NCBI RefSeq assembly: GCF_015831345.1
Contig: NZ_JADWYS010000001.1
Coordinates: forward strand, 1,188,118 to 1,252,117
Origin: Caenimonas aquaedulcis
GTDB lineage: Bacteria; Pseudomonadota; Gammaproteobacteria; Burkholderiales; Burkholderiaceae_C
Direction of reading: 5' to 3'
DNA: 64,000 nt
Part shown: piece after piece, positions 17,929 through 28,143 of the stretch
Position numbering within the stretch: the first letter of the stretch is position 1
Layout: every line of letters starts with the position of its first letter
Translations under genes and position numbers: made by a program
The notes under the pieces: model-generated
The model's database searches: none
Told to the model about the DNA's origin: nothing
Seen by the model: the letters and a program-made list of their open reading frames with translations, nothing else

Positions 17929-18393
17929 ATGTTCGGCGCAGACAAGGGCCAGTCCGGCCCGCTCGACGGTAAAGGCCTGTGCATCGGCATCGTGCAGGCA
18001 CGCTTCAACGAATCCGTCACGGACGCGCTCGCGCGCGCCTGCCTGGAGGAACTCGCAGCGCTGGGCGTTGCCGCGGGCGACATCGAACACGTGAAAGTGC
18101 CGGGCGCACTGGAAGTGCCGGTGGCCCTGCAGGCGATGGCGGAAAAGGACCGCTACGACGCACTCATCGCGCTCGGCTGCATCATCCGCGGCGAGACCTA
18201 CCACTTCGAGCTGGTCGCCAATGAATCGGCGGCCGGTGTGACGCGCATCTCGCTGGATTACCAGCTGCCCATCGCCAACGTGATCCTCACCACGGAGAAC
18301 ATGGAGCAGGCGGTCGCCCGCCAGGTGGACAAGGGCCGCGACGGCGCGCGCGTGGCCGTCGAGATGTGCAACCTGCTGGACGAGCTCGGATGA
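17929..18393 (+). CDS. ribH: 6,7-dimethyl-8-ribityllumazine synthase
   Basis: 154 aa, the normal length. Substrate-binding segments are visible: [38 protein letters not shown] (with the catalytic His) and the terminal [12 protein letters not shown]. It condenses the RibB product with the RibD product. It starts 21 bases after ribB with GGAAAG as ribosome site, and its stop overlaps the nusB ATG (ATGA). Confidence 0.97.
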   Translation: MFGADKGQSGPLDGKGLCIGIVQARFNESVTDALARACLEELAALGVAAGDIEHVKVPGALEVPVALQAMAEKDRYDALIALGCIIRGETYHFELVANESAAGVTRISLDYQLPIANVILTTENMEQAVARQVDKGRDGARVAVEMCNLLDELG

Positions 18394-18884
18394 GCGCCGA
18401 CAAGCGCACGTCCACCGGCGCCCGCAAGGCGTCGTCCAAATCGTCCCGCAGCCGCGCACGCGAATTCGCGCTGCAGGCGCTCTACCAATATCTCGTCGGG
18501 CGCAACGACGCGCAGTCCATCGACACCTTCACCCGGGACCTCGCCGGCTTCCACAAGGCCGACTCCGTGCATTACGACGCGCTGCTGCATGGCTGCGTGG
18601 ACGAGGCAGCGGAACTCGATGCGCTCATCGTCCCGCTGCTGGATCGCAAGCTCGAGGAAATCTCTCCCATCGAACACTCGGTCATGTGGATCGGCGCCTG
18701 GGAGTTCAAGCACGCAGCCGACGTTCCGTGGCGCGTGGTACTCAACGAGTGCATCGAACTCGCGAAGGAATTCGGCGGCACGGACGGCCACAAATACGTG
18801 AACGCGGTGCTCAACGGCCTCGCGCCGCAGTTGCGCGCCGCGGAGGTGGAAGCGGACAAGGCCAGCGGCAAAGCCAAGGGCTGA
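18390..18884 (+). CDS. nusB: transcription antitermination factor NusB
   Basis: 164 aa from ATG 18390 ([13 protein letters not shown]). Family hallmarks are [13 protein letters not shown] at the start of the helical domain, [13 protein letters not shown], and [19 protein letters not shown] near the C-terminus. It binds boxA RNA with NusE during rRNA antitermination. The ribH-nusB pairing with ATGA overlap is a classical arrangement. Confidence 0.96.
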   Translation: MSADKRTSTGARKASSKSSRSRAREFALQALYQYLVGRNDAQSIDTFTRDLAGFHKADSVHYDALLHGCVDEAAELDALIVPLLDRKLEEISPIEHSVMWIGAWEFKHAADVPWRVVLNECIELAKEFGGTDGHKYVNAVLNGLAPQLRAAEVEADKASGKAKG

Positions 18885-18892
18885 CCGCCGCG

Positions 18893-20761
18893 ATGCCCAA
18901 GCTCCTGCACAGCCGCGCAGTCTGGCTGGCGTTGCTGGCTGCGGCCCTCGTGGCGGCCGTATTGCTGCTTCGGCACGCGCTCGATCCGGTGCTGCGCATT
19001 CCCGGCCTGTCCGGTCCGCCGGGCGCTTCCGCACGGATCACCCCGGTTTCGGCCCGGCCGCAAGACTTTGCCGTCGGCGGCTCGAGCAGGCTCGCAATCT
19101 ATCTCACCGACCCTGCATCATCCTGGCTCGGACTCGCCTTCGGCCTCAAGAGCATCGGGGTCCCCTTCATCGTTACGAGCGACGCGCAGGAGGCTGTGCG
19201 GCACCGCATGATCCTCGCTTACCCGACGATCTCCGGGGCCCGGGTCGACACGGCGGCATCGCTCGCCTTGCGCCAGCACGTCACGAGCGGCGGCACGCTC
19301 GTCGGCTTCGAGGTCCTGGGCGCGGGATTGAACGATCTCTTCGGGCTCGCGGGCGTCGATGCCGTGCAAGGCCGCAAGAAGCTCGCATGGGACCCCGGGG
19401 CCGCGGCCCTGTGGGGATTCACCGCCCCCCAGGAGCAGGACATCCCTCTCGTCGGCGCCGGCGCGACGCAAGGCTCGCCGGGCTACGCGATGCGTGTGAG
19501 CACCGCCACGGTCATGGCCCGCTTCGAGGACGGGCAGGCTGCGCTGACCTCGCACCACGCAGGCTCCGGCCGCGCCTACGCCATGGGCCTGGACGTCGGC
19601 GCCTTCATCGCGTCCACGCAGCAGGGCCGCCGCCAGGGACGCGAATACATCAATGCCTACGAACCCGGCGTGGACCTGCTGCTGCGCTGGATGCGGCAGC
19701 TCTACCGCGAAGCGGAGCCGCTCGCCGTGACGCTAGGCACCGTGCCGCAGGACAAATCGCTCAGCGTGGTCCTGACACACGACGTCGACTACAACCAGTC
19801 GATCCGCAACGGCCTCGCGTATGCGAAGGCCGAGGCGGCGCAGCAGGTGCGCGCGACGTACTTCATCCAGACGAAGTACGTGCGGGACTGGGTGGACCAG
19901 GCCTTCTTCGGTGCGGACGGCATCGCCGGCGTGCGCGCGTTGCAGGGCGAAGGAGCGGAGATCGCGAGCCACTCGGTGTCGCATTCGCCCGTCTTCTCGA
20001 AATTCCCGATGGGGACCGGCAGCGAACAGTACCCGACCTATGCGCCATTCGTGCGGTCCCGGGAGCAGACCGAAGGCGGAACGCTCCTCGCGGAGCTTCG
20101 CGTGAGCCGGTTCCTGCTCCAGCACGCGGCGCCCGGCAGCGCGGTGGAGGCGTTTCGCCCCGGCTATCTCGAGTACCCCTTTTCTCTCCCCGAAGCCCTG
20201 CAGGCGACAAGCTATCGCTACAGCTCGTCGGTCGCTTCCGGCATCGTGCTTTCGCACCTGCCCTTCCAGCTCTCGCACCACCGCGACGGACAGGCGCCGG
20301 TTCCTGTATGGGAGTTCCCCATCACGCTCGAAGACGAACGGGTGCGCCCGATGGACACGGCGCTGCTTCCGCGGGCACTGGAGATCGCGCAGCGCCTGTC
20401 GGCCTACGGGGGCATGTGCGTGTTGCTCATCCACCCGAACGTGATGGACGACAAGTTGCGCTTCCAGCATTCCTTCGTCGCGCGCATGAAGGAAGCCGGC
20501 GCATGGATCGGTCCGCTGGGCGAATTCGCGCGGTGGTGGGAAGCGCGCGACGGGATACAGGCGGACGTCCAGGTGGCCGACGGCACGCCGCGCGTGCTGG
20601 TTCGCAGCCCTGCCGCGATCAAGTCACTGCCTCTGCACTTGCCCAAGGGATGGCGCGTCGCCGCGTCCTCGCCGGTGGCCACCACGCCGACCGCCCGCGG
20701 CGTCTGGCTGGACCTGCCCGTCGGCGAGACCGCACTGCCTCTCGAAGCCGCCACGCCCTGA
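18893..20761 (+). CDS. polysaccharide deacetylase-like membrane protein
   Basis: 622 aa from ATG 18893; the open frame reaches further upstream but only through nusB. One N-terminal transmembrane helix (about residues 8-26) anchors a periplasmic protein. Residues ~80-270 form a domain I do not recognise. A NodB-type carbohydrate esterase domain follows: LTHDVDY supplies Asp297 and Asp299, and SHSVSHS supplies the metal histidines His360 and His364, with RPGYLEYPF further on. The substrate is unknown (possibly an exopolysaccharide or peptidoglycan). It begins nine bases after nusB and is probably in the same transcript. Confidence 0.78.
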   Translation: MPKLLHSRAVWLALLAAALVAAVLLLRHALDPVLRIPGLSGPPGASARITPVSARPQDFAVGGSSRLAIYLTDPASSWLGLAFGLKSIGVPFIVTSDAQEAVRHRMILAYPTISGARVDTAASLALRQHVTSGGTLVGFEVLGAGLNDLFGLAGVDAVQGRKKLAWDPGAAALWGFTAPQEQDIPLVGAGATQGSPGYAMRVSTATVMARFEDGQAALTSHHAGSGRAYAMGLDVGAFIASTQQGRRQGREYINAYEPGVDLLLRWMRQLYREAEPLAVTLGTVPQDKSLSVVLTHDVDYNQSIRNGLAYAKAEAAQQVRATYFIQTKYVRDWVDQAFFGADGIAGVRALQGEGAEIASHSVSHSPVFSKFPMGTGSEQYPTYAPFVRSREQTEGGTLLAELRVSRFLLQHAAPGSAVEAFRPGYLEYPFSLPEALQATSYRYSSSVASGIVLSHLPFQLSHHRDGQAPVPVWEFPITLEDERVRPMDTALLPRALEIAQRLSAYGGMCVLLIHPNVMDDKLRFQHSFVARMKEAGAWIGPLGEFARWWEARDGIQADVQVADGTPRVLVRSPAAIKSLPLHLPKGWRVAASSPVATTPTARGVWLDLPVGETALPLEAATP

Positions 20762-20789
20762 GCCCGCCGGGCGTGATCTAATTTCAGCC

Positions 20790-21974
20790 ATGAGAATCGC
20801 GAGCCTGATCGAACGCATCGAACCCTTCTACGTCATGGAAGTCGCCAAGGCGGCCTCCCGGCTGGCGCGGGAAGTCGCCCATACCGACCGCCCGATGATC
20901 TTCCTGAACATCGGCGAGCCCGATTTCACCGCACCGCCGCTCGTCCAGGAAGCCGCGGCCCGTGCAATCCGCGACGGCGCGACCCAGTACACGCAGGCCA
21001 CGGGACTCGAGCCGTTGCGCGAGCGCATCAGCCAGTGGTATCGCGACCGCTTCAAGGTCGACGTCTCGCCGAAGCGCATCGTCGTCACGGCGGGCGCGTC
21101 CGCCGCGCTGCAGCTGGCATGCCTCGCGCTGATCGAGCGCGGAGAGCGCATCCTGATGCCCGACCCGAGCTACCCGTGCAACTGCCACTTCGTCACCGTC
21201 GCGCAGGGCGAGCCGGTGCGCATTCCCGCCACGGCCGCGGAACGCTACCAGCTCACCGCCGCGAAGATCGAGGAGCTCTGGACGGGCAACACGCGAGGCG
21301 TGCTGCTGGCCTCCCCGTCCAATCCGACGGGCACCTCCATCCACCCCGACGAACTTCGGCGCATCCACGACGTGGTGAGCCGCAGGGGCGGCGTGACGAT
21401 GATCGACGAGATCTACCTGGGACTCAGCTACGAAGACACCTTCGGCCACAGCGCGCTGGCGCTGGACGACCAGGTCATCAGCATCAACAGCTTCTCCAAG
21501 TACTTCAACATGACCGGCTGGCGCCTGGGCTGGGTCGTCGCGCCGGAACCGGTGGCGCTCGCGATCGAAAAGCTGGCGCAAAACCTCTTCATCTGCCCGA
21601 GCGCGATCGCGCAGCACGCCGCCCTGGCCTGCTTCGAACCCGGGAGTCTCGCGGAGTACGAGCGGCGCCGGTCGGAATTCAAGGCGCGCAGGGACTTCTT
21701 CATCCCCGAGCTGCAGGCAATGGGCCTCGACGTGCCCGTCATTCCCGACGGCGCCTTCTACGCGTGGGCCGATTGCTCCCGTGCCTGCGAGAAGCTCGGC
21801 ATCAAGGACAGCTGGGACTTCACTTTCGAAGTCATGAAGCGCGCGCACGTCGCCGTCACGCCGGGCCGTGACTTCGGCGTAGCGGAGACGGGGCACTTCA
21901 TCCGCTTTTCCACCGCCAACTCCATGGCGCAATTGCGGGAGTCGGCGGCGCGCCTGCGCGCGATGCTCGCCTGA
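20790..21974 (+). CDS. pyridoxal phosphate-dependent aminotransferase, class I/II
   Basis: 394-aa fold-type I aminotransferase related to aspartate/aromatic aminotransferases. The PLP lysine is Lys237 in SFSKYFNMTGWRLGW; NIGEPDF near the N-terminus, ASPSNPTGT and the C-terminal IRFSTANS (arginine for the substrate carboxylate) are intact. The substrate cannot be decided. There is no ribosome site; TCTAAT (20777-20782) lies seven bases before the ATG, suggesting a leaderless transcript. Confidence 0.85.
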   Translation: MRIASLIERIEPFYVMEVAKAASRLAREVAHTDRPMIFLNIGEPDFTAPPLVQEAAARAIRDGATQYTQATGLEPLRERISQWYRDRFKVDVSPKRIVVTAGASAALQLACLALIERGERILMPDPSYPCNCHFVTVAQGEPVRIPATAAERYQLTAAKIEELWTGNTRGVLLASPSNPTGTSIHPDELRRIHDVVSRRGGVTMIDEIYLGLSYEDTFGHSALALDDQVISINSFSKYFNMTGWRLGWVVAPEPVALAIEKLAQNLFICPSAIAQHAALACFEPGSLAEYERRRSEFKARRDFFIPELQAMGLDVPVIPDGAFYAWADCSRACEKLGIKDSWDFTFEVMKRAHVAVTPGRDFGVAETGHFIRFSTANSMAQLRESAARLRAMLA

Positions 21975-21979
21975 TCGCG

Positions 21980-22381
21980 ATGGCTTTCGAGTTCCCCGTC
22001 CGCGTCTACTGGGAAGACACCGACGCGGGCGGTATCGTCTTCTACGCGAACTACCTGAAGTTCTTCGAGCGCGCACGCACGGAGTGGCTGCGGTCGCTGG
22101 GCATCGAGCAAAGCAGCCTGCGCGAAACGACCGGCGGAATCTTCGTGGTCGGTGAAACTTCCGTCCGCTACCACCGTCCCGCGCGCCTGGACGACGAACT
22201 TCTTGTTACCGCCCGCATCGAAGAAAGGGGCCGGGCGTCTCTCATAATTGCCCAGCAGGCCATGGACCGGTCCACCCGCGTCCTGCTTTGCGACGGAACG
22301 ATCCGCATCGGCTGGGTCGATGCAGCGGGCCTGAAGCCTGCGAGAATCCCGCCCACACTCCTGGAAGCCCTCGAACGATGA
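21980..22381 (+). CDS. ybgC: tol-pal system-associated acyl-CoA thioesterase YbgC
   Basis: 133-aa hot-dog fold thioesterase. The N-terminal active-site block RVYWEDTDAGGIVFYANYL carries the catalytic aspartate, followed by the FFERARTEWLR helix. YbgC hydrolyses acyl-CoA or acyl-ACP and sits at the head of the tol-pal cluster in most proteobacteria. It starts five bases after the aminotransferase and its stop overlaps the tolQ ATG (ATGA). Confidence 0.92.
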   Translation: MAFEFPVRVYWEDTDAGGIVFYANYLKFFERARTEWLRSLGIEQSSLRETTGGIFVVGETSVRYHRPARLDDELLVTARIEERGRASLIIAQQAMDRSTRVLLCDGTIRIGWVDAAGLKPARIPPTLLEALER

Positions 22382-23070
22382 ATCCGGACCTGTCGATACT
22401 GCAACTGGTGCTCAATGCGAGCTGGGTGGTCCAGCTCGTCATGCTGCTGCTGGTCGGCGTGTCGATCTCCAGCTGGGCGGCCATCTTCCGCAAGCTGTTC
22501 TCGCTCAAGCGCGTCAACCGCCTGAACGACGACTTCGAAAAGGAGTTCTGGTCCGGCACCAGCCTGAACGACCTGTTCGCGGCGGCCGCGCAGAACGCCA
22601 AGCTCGCCGGGCCGATGGAGCGCATCTTCGCCAGCGGCATGCGGGAGTACCAGAAGCTGCGCGAGCGCCGCGTGATCGACACCAGCGCCCTGCTCGACGG
22701 CGCGCGCCGCGCGATGCGCGCGAGCTACCAGCGCGAGATGGACGCGATCGAGACGCACCTGTCTTTCCTCGCTTCCGTGGGCTCGGTGTCTCCGTACGTG
22801 GGCCTGTTCGGCACGGTCTGGGGCATCATGCACGCCTTCACCGGCCTGGGCGCCTTGCAGAACGTGACGCTCAACACCGTCGCCCCGGGCATCGCCGAGG
22901 CACTGGTCGCGACAGCCATCGGCCTCTTTGCCGCCATCCCCGCCGTCGTCGCCTACAACCGCTTCGCGCGCGATATCGACCGGGTGTCCATCCACCTGGA
23001 GACCTTCATCGAGGAGTTCTCCAACATCCTGCAGCGCAACTTGGGCGCGCAATCCGCGTCGGGACACTAG
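22378..23070 (+). CDS. tolQ: Tol-Pal system proton channel subunit TolQ
   Basis: 230 aa from ATG 22378 (MNPDLSILQLVLNAS). It has three transmembrane segments: residues ~10-35, ~130-155 (GSVSPYVGLFGTVWGI) and ~165-195 (IAEALVATAIGLFAAIPAVVAY), the last two lining the proton channel with TolR. It uses the proton motive force to energise TolA for outer-membrane constriction at division. It overlaps ybgC by four bases and abuts tolR. Confidence 0.95.
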   Translation: MNPDLSILQLVLNASWVVQLVMLLLVGVSISSWAAIFRKLFSLKRVNRLNDDFEKEFWSGTSLNDLFAAAAQNAKLAGPMERIFASGMREYQKLRERRVIDTSALLDGARRAMRASYQREMDAIETHLSFLASVGSVSPYVGLFGTVWGIMHAFTGLGALQNVTLNTVAPGIAEALVATAIGLFAAIPAVVAYNRFARDIDRVSIHLETFIEEFSNILQRNLGAQSASGH

Positions 23071-23499
<429 letters not shown>

Positions 23500-23501
23500 C
23501 G

Positions 23502-24380
23502 ATGCCCGCGAGCAGCGACCGGATCGACTTCTCGCCGCCGCACGAACCCGGCGTCACCCGCGCCTTCGTGCTCGCCGTCATCGCGCACCTGCTGCTCATG
23601 GCCGCGCTCACCTGGGGCATCCGCTGGAACCGAGACGTCGAGAACCTGTCCGCCGAAGCCGAGCTCTGGTCGAGCACGCCGCAGCAGGCCGCGCCGAAGC
23701 TGGTCGAGCCGCCGCCGCCGCCTCCACCGCCGCCCGAGCCGCAGCAGAAAGTCGAGACGCCCCCGCCCCCGCCCGTCGTCGCGCCCAAGGCGCCCGACAT
23801 CGCCCTGGAGCGCGAGAAGAAGCGGCAGGAGCTCGCACGCGAGCGGCAGGAAGAACTCGAGCGGCAAAAGAAGATCGAGGCGCGAAAAAGGCAGGAAGAC
23901 CTCAAGCGCGAACAACTCGCCGCGAAAAAGGAAGCCGACGAGCGCAAGCGCCGCGAGGACGAGCAGAAGCAGGCCAAGGCCCGCAAGCTGCAGCAGGAGG
24001 AAGAGAAGCAGCGGCAGGCCAGGCGCGACGAGCAGATCAAGCGCGCGCAGGGCCTCGCCAACGCGACGGGCGGCCCCACTTCGAGCGGCACTGCGCTGCG
24101 CTCCAGCGGGCCTTCCGCGAGTTACGCGGGCCGCATCGCGGCACGTATCAAGCCGAACATCGTGTTCACCGATGTGATCTCGGGCAACCCGGCGACGGAG
24201 GTCGAGATCCGCGTCGCGCCGGACGGCACCATCGTCGGAAAGCGGCTGCTCGAATCGAGCGGCGTCAAGTCATGGGACGACGCCGTGCTGCGCGCGATCG
24301 ACAAGACGGAAGTCCTGCCGCGCGACACCGACGGGAGTGTCGTGCCGCGATTCCCGATCCGCTTCCGGCCGCACGACTGA
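23502..24380 (+). CDS. tolA: cell envelope integrity protein TolA
   Basis: 292 aa. One N-terminal transmembrane helix (about residues 20-37), a proline-rich segment (VEPPPPPPPPPEP), a Lys/Glu/Arg-rich coiled coil (about residues 100-185), a Gly/Ser linker, and a C-terminal TonB-like domain ending VPRFPIRFRPHD. TolA spans the periplasm and links TolQR to Pal. It starts two bases after tolR. Unusually, tolB and pal do not follow: a convergent gene and a GC-rich inverted repeat end the cluster here. Confidence 0.92.
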   Translation: MPASSDRIDFSPPHEPGVTRAFVLAVIAHLLLMAALTWGIRWNRDVENLSAEAELWSSTPQQAAPKLVEPPPPPPPPPEPQQKVETPPPPPVVAPKAPDIALEREKKRQELARERQEELERQKKIEARKRQEDLKREQLAAKKEADERKRREDEQKQAKARKLQQEEEKQRQARRDEQIKRAQGLANATGGPTSSGTALRSSGPSASYAGRIAARIKPNIVFTDVISGNPATEVEIRVAPDGTIVGKRLLESSGVKSWDDAVLRAIDKTEVLPRDTDGSVVPRFPIRFRPHD

Positions 24381-24381
24381 G

Positions 24382-24410
24382 CGCGGCCGCGGGCCGGTCA
24401 CGCGGCCGCG
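24382..24410. terminator. GC-rich inverted repeat between tolA and the convergent flavin oxidoreductase gene
   Basis: CGCGGCCGCG occurs twice, at 24382-24391 and 24401-24410; being self-complementary it forms a 10-bp stem with a 9-nt loop on either strand. No U tract follows, so a bidirectional but imperfect terminator is the likely role. Its right arm lies in the last codons of the minus-strand gene. Confidence 0.4.
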
Positions 24411-25381
24411 AGTTGCTCGCGCGGCAGCAGGCGGCGCTTCGCCTCTTCATACTCGCGGCGCAGGCGCTCCACCAGCGCCCCGGCAGCCACCACTTCCGTC
24501 ACAGCACCGATGCCCTGGCCGCAGCCCCAGATGTCCTTCCAGGCCTTGGACTTGCTGCCCTCGCCGCCCGCGAAGTTCATCGTCTTCACGTCGCCGTCGG
24601 GCAGGTTGTCCGGGTCCATCCCGGCCGCGATGATGGACGGCTTGAGGTAGTTGCCGTGCACGCCGGTGAAGAGGCTCGAATAGACGATGTCGTCGGAGGT
24701 CCCGTCGACGATGGCCTGCTTGTACGCGTCGCTCGCGCGCGCCTCGTGCGTGGCGATGAACGCCGAACCGATATACGCGAAGTCCGCGCCCATCGCCTGG
24801 CACGCGAGCACCGCGCCGCCGGTGGAGATCGCGCCGCTCAGCGCAATCGGGCCGTCGAACCACTGGCGGATTTCCTGCACCAGCGCGAAGGGACTCTTCA
24901 CGCCTGCATGCCCGCCCGCGCCGGCGGCAACGGCGATCAGGCCATCCGCGCCCTTCTCGATCGCCTTCTTCGCGAAGGTGTTGTTGATGATGTCGTGCAG
25001 CACGATGCCGCCGTAGCTGTGGATCGCGTCGTTCACGTCCGTGCGTGCGCCCAGCGAGGTGATGATCACCGGCACCTTGTACTTCACGACCATCTCCATG
25101 TCGTGTTCCAGCCGGTCGTTGCTCTTGTGCACGATCTGGTTGATCGCGAACGGCGCCGCGGGCTTGTCCGGGTGGGCGCGGTTGTACGCAGCCAGCGTCT
25201 CGGTGATTTCGTGCAGCCACTCGTCCAGCTGCGCGGCGGGCCGCGCGTTCAGCGCGGGCATCGAGCCGATGATGCCGGCCTTGCACTGCTCGATCACCAG
25301 CTTCGGGTTGCTGATGATGAACAGCGGCGAGCCGATCACGGGAAGGGAGAGGTTCTGCAGGGCCTTCGGCAACTTCGACAT
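24398..25381 (-). CDS. NAD(P)H-dependent flavin oxidoreductase / nitronate monooxygenase family
   Basis: 327-aa TIM-barrel FMN enzyme of the 2-nitropropane dioxygenase family. The N-terminal PVIGSPLFIISNPKLV, the mid-barrel AVAAGAGGHAG (FMN phosphate loop and active-site His) and GAISTGGAVLACQAMGADFAYIGSAF are diagnostic; the last block is listed here in pieces (about residues 185-213). The actual substrate may be a nitronate or something else, since many members are only NADH:quinone reductases. It is last in the etf operon, 21 bases after the acyl-CoA dehydrogenase. Confidence 0.85.
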   Translation of the reverse strand: MSKLPKALQNLSLPVIGSPLFIISNPKLVIEQCKAGIIGSMPALNARPAAQLDEWLHEITETLAAYNRAHPDKPAAPFAINQIVHKSNDRLEHDMEMVVKYKVPVIITSLGARTDVNDAIHSYGGIVLHDIINNTFAKKAIEKGADGLIAVAAGAGGHAGVKSPFALVQEIRQWFDGPIALSGAISTGGAVLACQAMGADFAYIGSAFIATHEARASDAYKQAIVDGTSDDIVYSSLFTGVHGNYLKPSIIAAGMDPDNLPDGDVKTMNFAGGEGSKSKAWKDIWGCGQGIGAVTEVVAAGALVERLRREYEEAKRRLLPREQLAAA

Positions 25382-25402
25382 GTCGGCTTTCTCGGGTGAG
25401 GA

Positions 25403-27193
25403 TCAGAACGATTCGAGGGCGAGCGCGGTGACGCTGTCAGCGCCCTCCACGATCGCATCGCGGATGCCCGGCGCCTTCGCCAGGACGTGGTCGGCGTAGA
25501 AACGCGCGGTCGCGATCTTGGCCTGCATGAAAGCGCCGTCCTCGCCTTTGGCCAGCAGGTCTTCCGCCACCAGCAGCGAGCGCGCGAGCTGCCAGCCGGC
25601 CATCAGGTTTCCTGCCAGCATCAGGTAGGGCACGGAGCCCGCGAACACCGCATTGGGCGAAGCCTTGGTATTGCCGGCAACGAAATCGATGACCTCGACG
25701 AACGCGGTGCGGGCCGCGACGAGGCGCTTGTGCACGGCCTTCGCGGCGACGCTGTCGCGCTTCGCGAGTTCCTTCTCGGTCTTCTCGACCTGCGCGGCAA
25801 TGGCTTTCGCGGTCTGCCCGCCGTCGCGCGCCGTCTTGCGGCCCACGAGGTCGTTGGCCTGGATCGCCGTGGTGCCTTCGTAGATCGTGAGGATCTTCGC
25901 GTCGCGGTAGTACTGCGCCGCGCCGGTCTCCTCGATGAAGCCCATGCCGCCGTGGACCTGCACGCCCAGCGAGGTGACTTCCAGGCTCATCTCCGTGCTG
26001 TAGCCCTTGACCAGCGGCACCATGAATTCGTAGAAGGCCTGGTTCTGCTGGCGCACTTCCTTGTCCGGATGGTGGTGCGCGGCGTCATAGGCGGATGCCG
26101 CTACCGTCGCGAGCGCGCGGCAGCCCTCGGTGGAGGCGCGCATCGTCATCAGCATGCGCTTCACGTCGGGGTGATGGATGATGGGCGCGCTCGCGCTCAT
26201 CGAGCCGTCCACCGGGCGCGACTGCACGCGGTCCTTCGCGTATTCCACCGCCTTCTGGTAGGCACGCTCCGCGATCGCGATGCCCTGCACGCCCACCGCA
26301 TAGCGCGCCGCGTTCATCATGATGAACATGTACTCGAGCCCGCGGTTCTCTTGGCCCACGAGGTAGCCGACGGCGCCTCCATGGTCGCCGAACTGCAGGA
26401 CCGCGGTAGGCGAAGCCTTGATGCCCAGCTTGTGCTCGATGCTCACGCAGTGCACGTCGTTGCGCGCGCCGATCGCGCCGTCCTTGCCCACCATGAACTT
26501 CGGCACCACGAAGAGGCTGATGCCCTTCACGCCTTCGGGTGCGCCGGTCACACGGGCGAGCACGAGATGGACGATGTTCTCGGCCATGTCGTGTTCGCCA
26601 TAAGTGATGAATATCTTCGTGCCGAAGACCTTGTACGAACCGTCGGGTTGCGGTTCCGCGCGCGTGCGCACGAGCGCGAGGTCAGACCCTGCCTGCGGCT
26701 CGGTAAGGTTCATCGTGCCCGTCCACTGGCCGCTCACGAGCTTTTCCAGGTAGATGGCCTTGAGCTCGTCGGAGCCGGCGGTGATCAGCGCTTCGATCGC
26801 GCCGTCCGTCAGCAGAGGGCACAGGGCGAAGCTCAGGTTCGCGGAGTTGATCATCTCGCCGCAGGCGGCGCCGATGGTCTTCGGCAGGCCCTGCCCACCG
26901 AAGTCCTGCGGATGCTGCAAGCCCTGCCAGCCGCCCTCGGCGTACTGCCTGAAGGCTTCCTTGAAGCCGGGTGTCGTCGTGACCTTGCCGTCCTTCCAGC
27001 TCGACGGGTTGCGGTCGCCCTCCACGTTGAGCGGGGCGACCACGCCCTCGTTGAACCTGGCGCACTCTTCGAGCACCGCCTGCGCGGTGTCGAAGCCGGC
27101 TTCCTCGAAGCCCGGCATCTTCGCGATCTCCCCGATGTTCGCCAGATGCGCGATGTCGAAGAGCATGTCCTTGAGGGGCGCTTTGTAGGTCAT
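25403..27193 (-). CDS. acyl-CoA dehydrogenase with C-terminal extension (DmdC-like)
   Basis: 596 aa, longer than short-chain acyl-CoA dehydrogenases (~380-400) and matching the family with an extra C-terminal helical domain that includes 3-methylmercaptopropionyl-CoA dehydrogenases. Visible are the FAD segment MNLTEPQAGSDLALVRT, the FITYGEHD block, and the catalytic glutamate (about Glu439) in IYEGTTAIQANDLVGRK. It passes electrons to the ETF encoded upstream. The substrate chain is not determinable. It starts 16 bases after etfA with GGGAG as ribosome site. Confidence 0.9.
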   Translation of the reverse strand: MTYKAPLKDMLFDIAHLANIGEIAKMPGFEEAGFDTAQAVLEECARFNEGVVAPLNVEGDRNPSSWKDGKVTTTPGFKEAFRQYAEGGWQGLQHPQDFGGQGLPKTIGAACGEMINSANLSFALCPLLTDGAIEALITAGSDELKAIYLEKLVSGQWTGTMNLTEPQAGSDLALVRTRAEPQPDGSYKVFGTKIFITYGEHDMAENIVHLVLARVTGAPEGVKGISLFVVPKFMVGKDGAIGARNDVHCVSIEHKLGIKASPTAVLQFGDHGGAVGYLVGQENRGLEYMFIMMNAARYAVGVQGIAIAERAYQKAVEYAKDRVQSRPVDGSMSASAPIIHHPDVKRMLMTMRASTEGCRALATVAASAYDAAHHHPDKEVRQQNQAFYEFMVPLVKGYSTEMSLEVTSLGVQVHGGMGFIEETGAAQYYRDAKILTIYEGTTAIQANDLVGRKTARDGGQTAKAIAAQVEKTEKELAKRDSVAAKAVHKRLVAARTAFVEVIDFVAGNTKASPNAVFAGSVPYLMLAGNLMAGWQLARSLLVAEDLLAKGEDGAFMQAKIATARFYADHVLAKAPGIRDAIVEGADSVTALALESF

Positions 27194-27209
27194 CGATGTC
27201 TCCCGGCGA

Positions 27210-28142
27210 TCACAGCGCCTTGACCAGCTCCGGAATGGCCGTGAACAGGTCCGCTTCCAGCCCGTAGTCCGCCACGCTGAAGATCGGCGCTTCCGGATCC
27301 TTGTTGATCGCGACGATCACCTTGGAATCCTTCATGCCGGCCAGGTGCTGGATCGCGCCGGAGATGCCGGCGGCGATATAGAGCTGCGGCGCGACGATCT
27401 TGCCCGTCTGGCCGACTTGCCAGTCGTTGGGGGCATAGCCGGCGTCGACCGCGGCGCGGCTCGCGCCCATGGCCGCGCCGAGCTTGTCGGCCAGCGGCGT
27501 CATCACTTCATTGAACTTCTCGGAAGACCCGAGCGCGCGGCCGCCCGACACGATGATCTTCGCGGCGGTGAGCTCGGGCCTGTCGTTCTTCGCGATCTCG
27601 TTGCCTTCGAAATGGCTCTTGCCGCTGTCGGCAACAGCGCTCGCCGACTCGACGGAACCGCTGCCGCCCGTCGCGGCCGCCGGATCGAAGCCCGTGGTGC
27701 GAACCGTGATCACCTTCTTCTCGTCCAGGCTCTGCACCGTGGCGATCGCGTTGCCCGCGTAGATCGGCCGCTCGAAGGTATCGGGGCTGTCGATCTTCGT
27801 CACGTCGCTGATCTGCCCGACGTCCAGCTTGGCCGCCACGCGCGGCGCGATGTTCTTTCCGCTGGCGGTCGCAGGGAAGAGGATGTGGCTGTAGCTGCCG
27901 GCGAGCGCGAGCACCTGCGCCGCAACGTTCTCGGCCAGGCCGTGCGCGAAGTGCTCGCCCTCGGCATGGATCACCTTGGAGACGCCGGCGATCTGCGCGG
28001 CCTGCTTCGCGGCTTCGGCGGCGTTGTGGCCCGCCACCAGCACGTGCACGTCGCCGCCGCATTGCGTGGCGGCGGTGACGGTGTTGAGGGTCGCGCCCTT
28101 GATGGACGCGTTGTCGTGTTCTGCTACTACGAGGGAAGTCAT
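27210..28142 (-). CDS. etfA: electron transfer flavoprotein, alpha subunit
   Basis: 310 aa. The C-terminal FAD domain shows [42 protein letters not shown] and [10 protein letters not shown], the ETF-alpha signature. The N-terminal domain pairs with EtfB. ETF carries electrons from acyl-CoA dehydrogenases to ETF:quinone oxidoreductase. One base separates it from etfB. Confidence 0.96.
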   Translation of the reverse strand: MTSLVVAEHDNASIKGATLNTVTAATQCGGDVHVLVAGHNAAEAAKQAAQIAGVSKVIHAEGEHFAHGLAENVAAQVLALAGSYSHILFPATASGKNIAPRVAAKLDVGQISDVTKIDSPDTFERPIYAGNAIATVQSLDEKKVITVRTTGFDPAAATGGSGSVESASAVADSGKSHFEGNEIAKNDRPELTAAKIIVSGGRALGSSEKFNEVMTPLADKLGAAMGASRAAVDAGYAPNDWQVGQTGKIVAPQLYIAAGISGAIQHLAGMKDSKVIVAINKDPEAPIFSVADYGLEADLFTAIPELVKAL

Positions 28143-28143
28143 C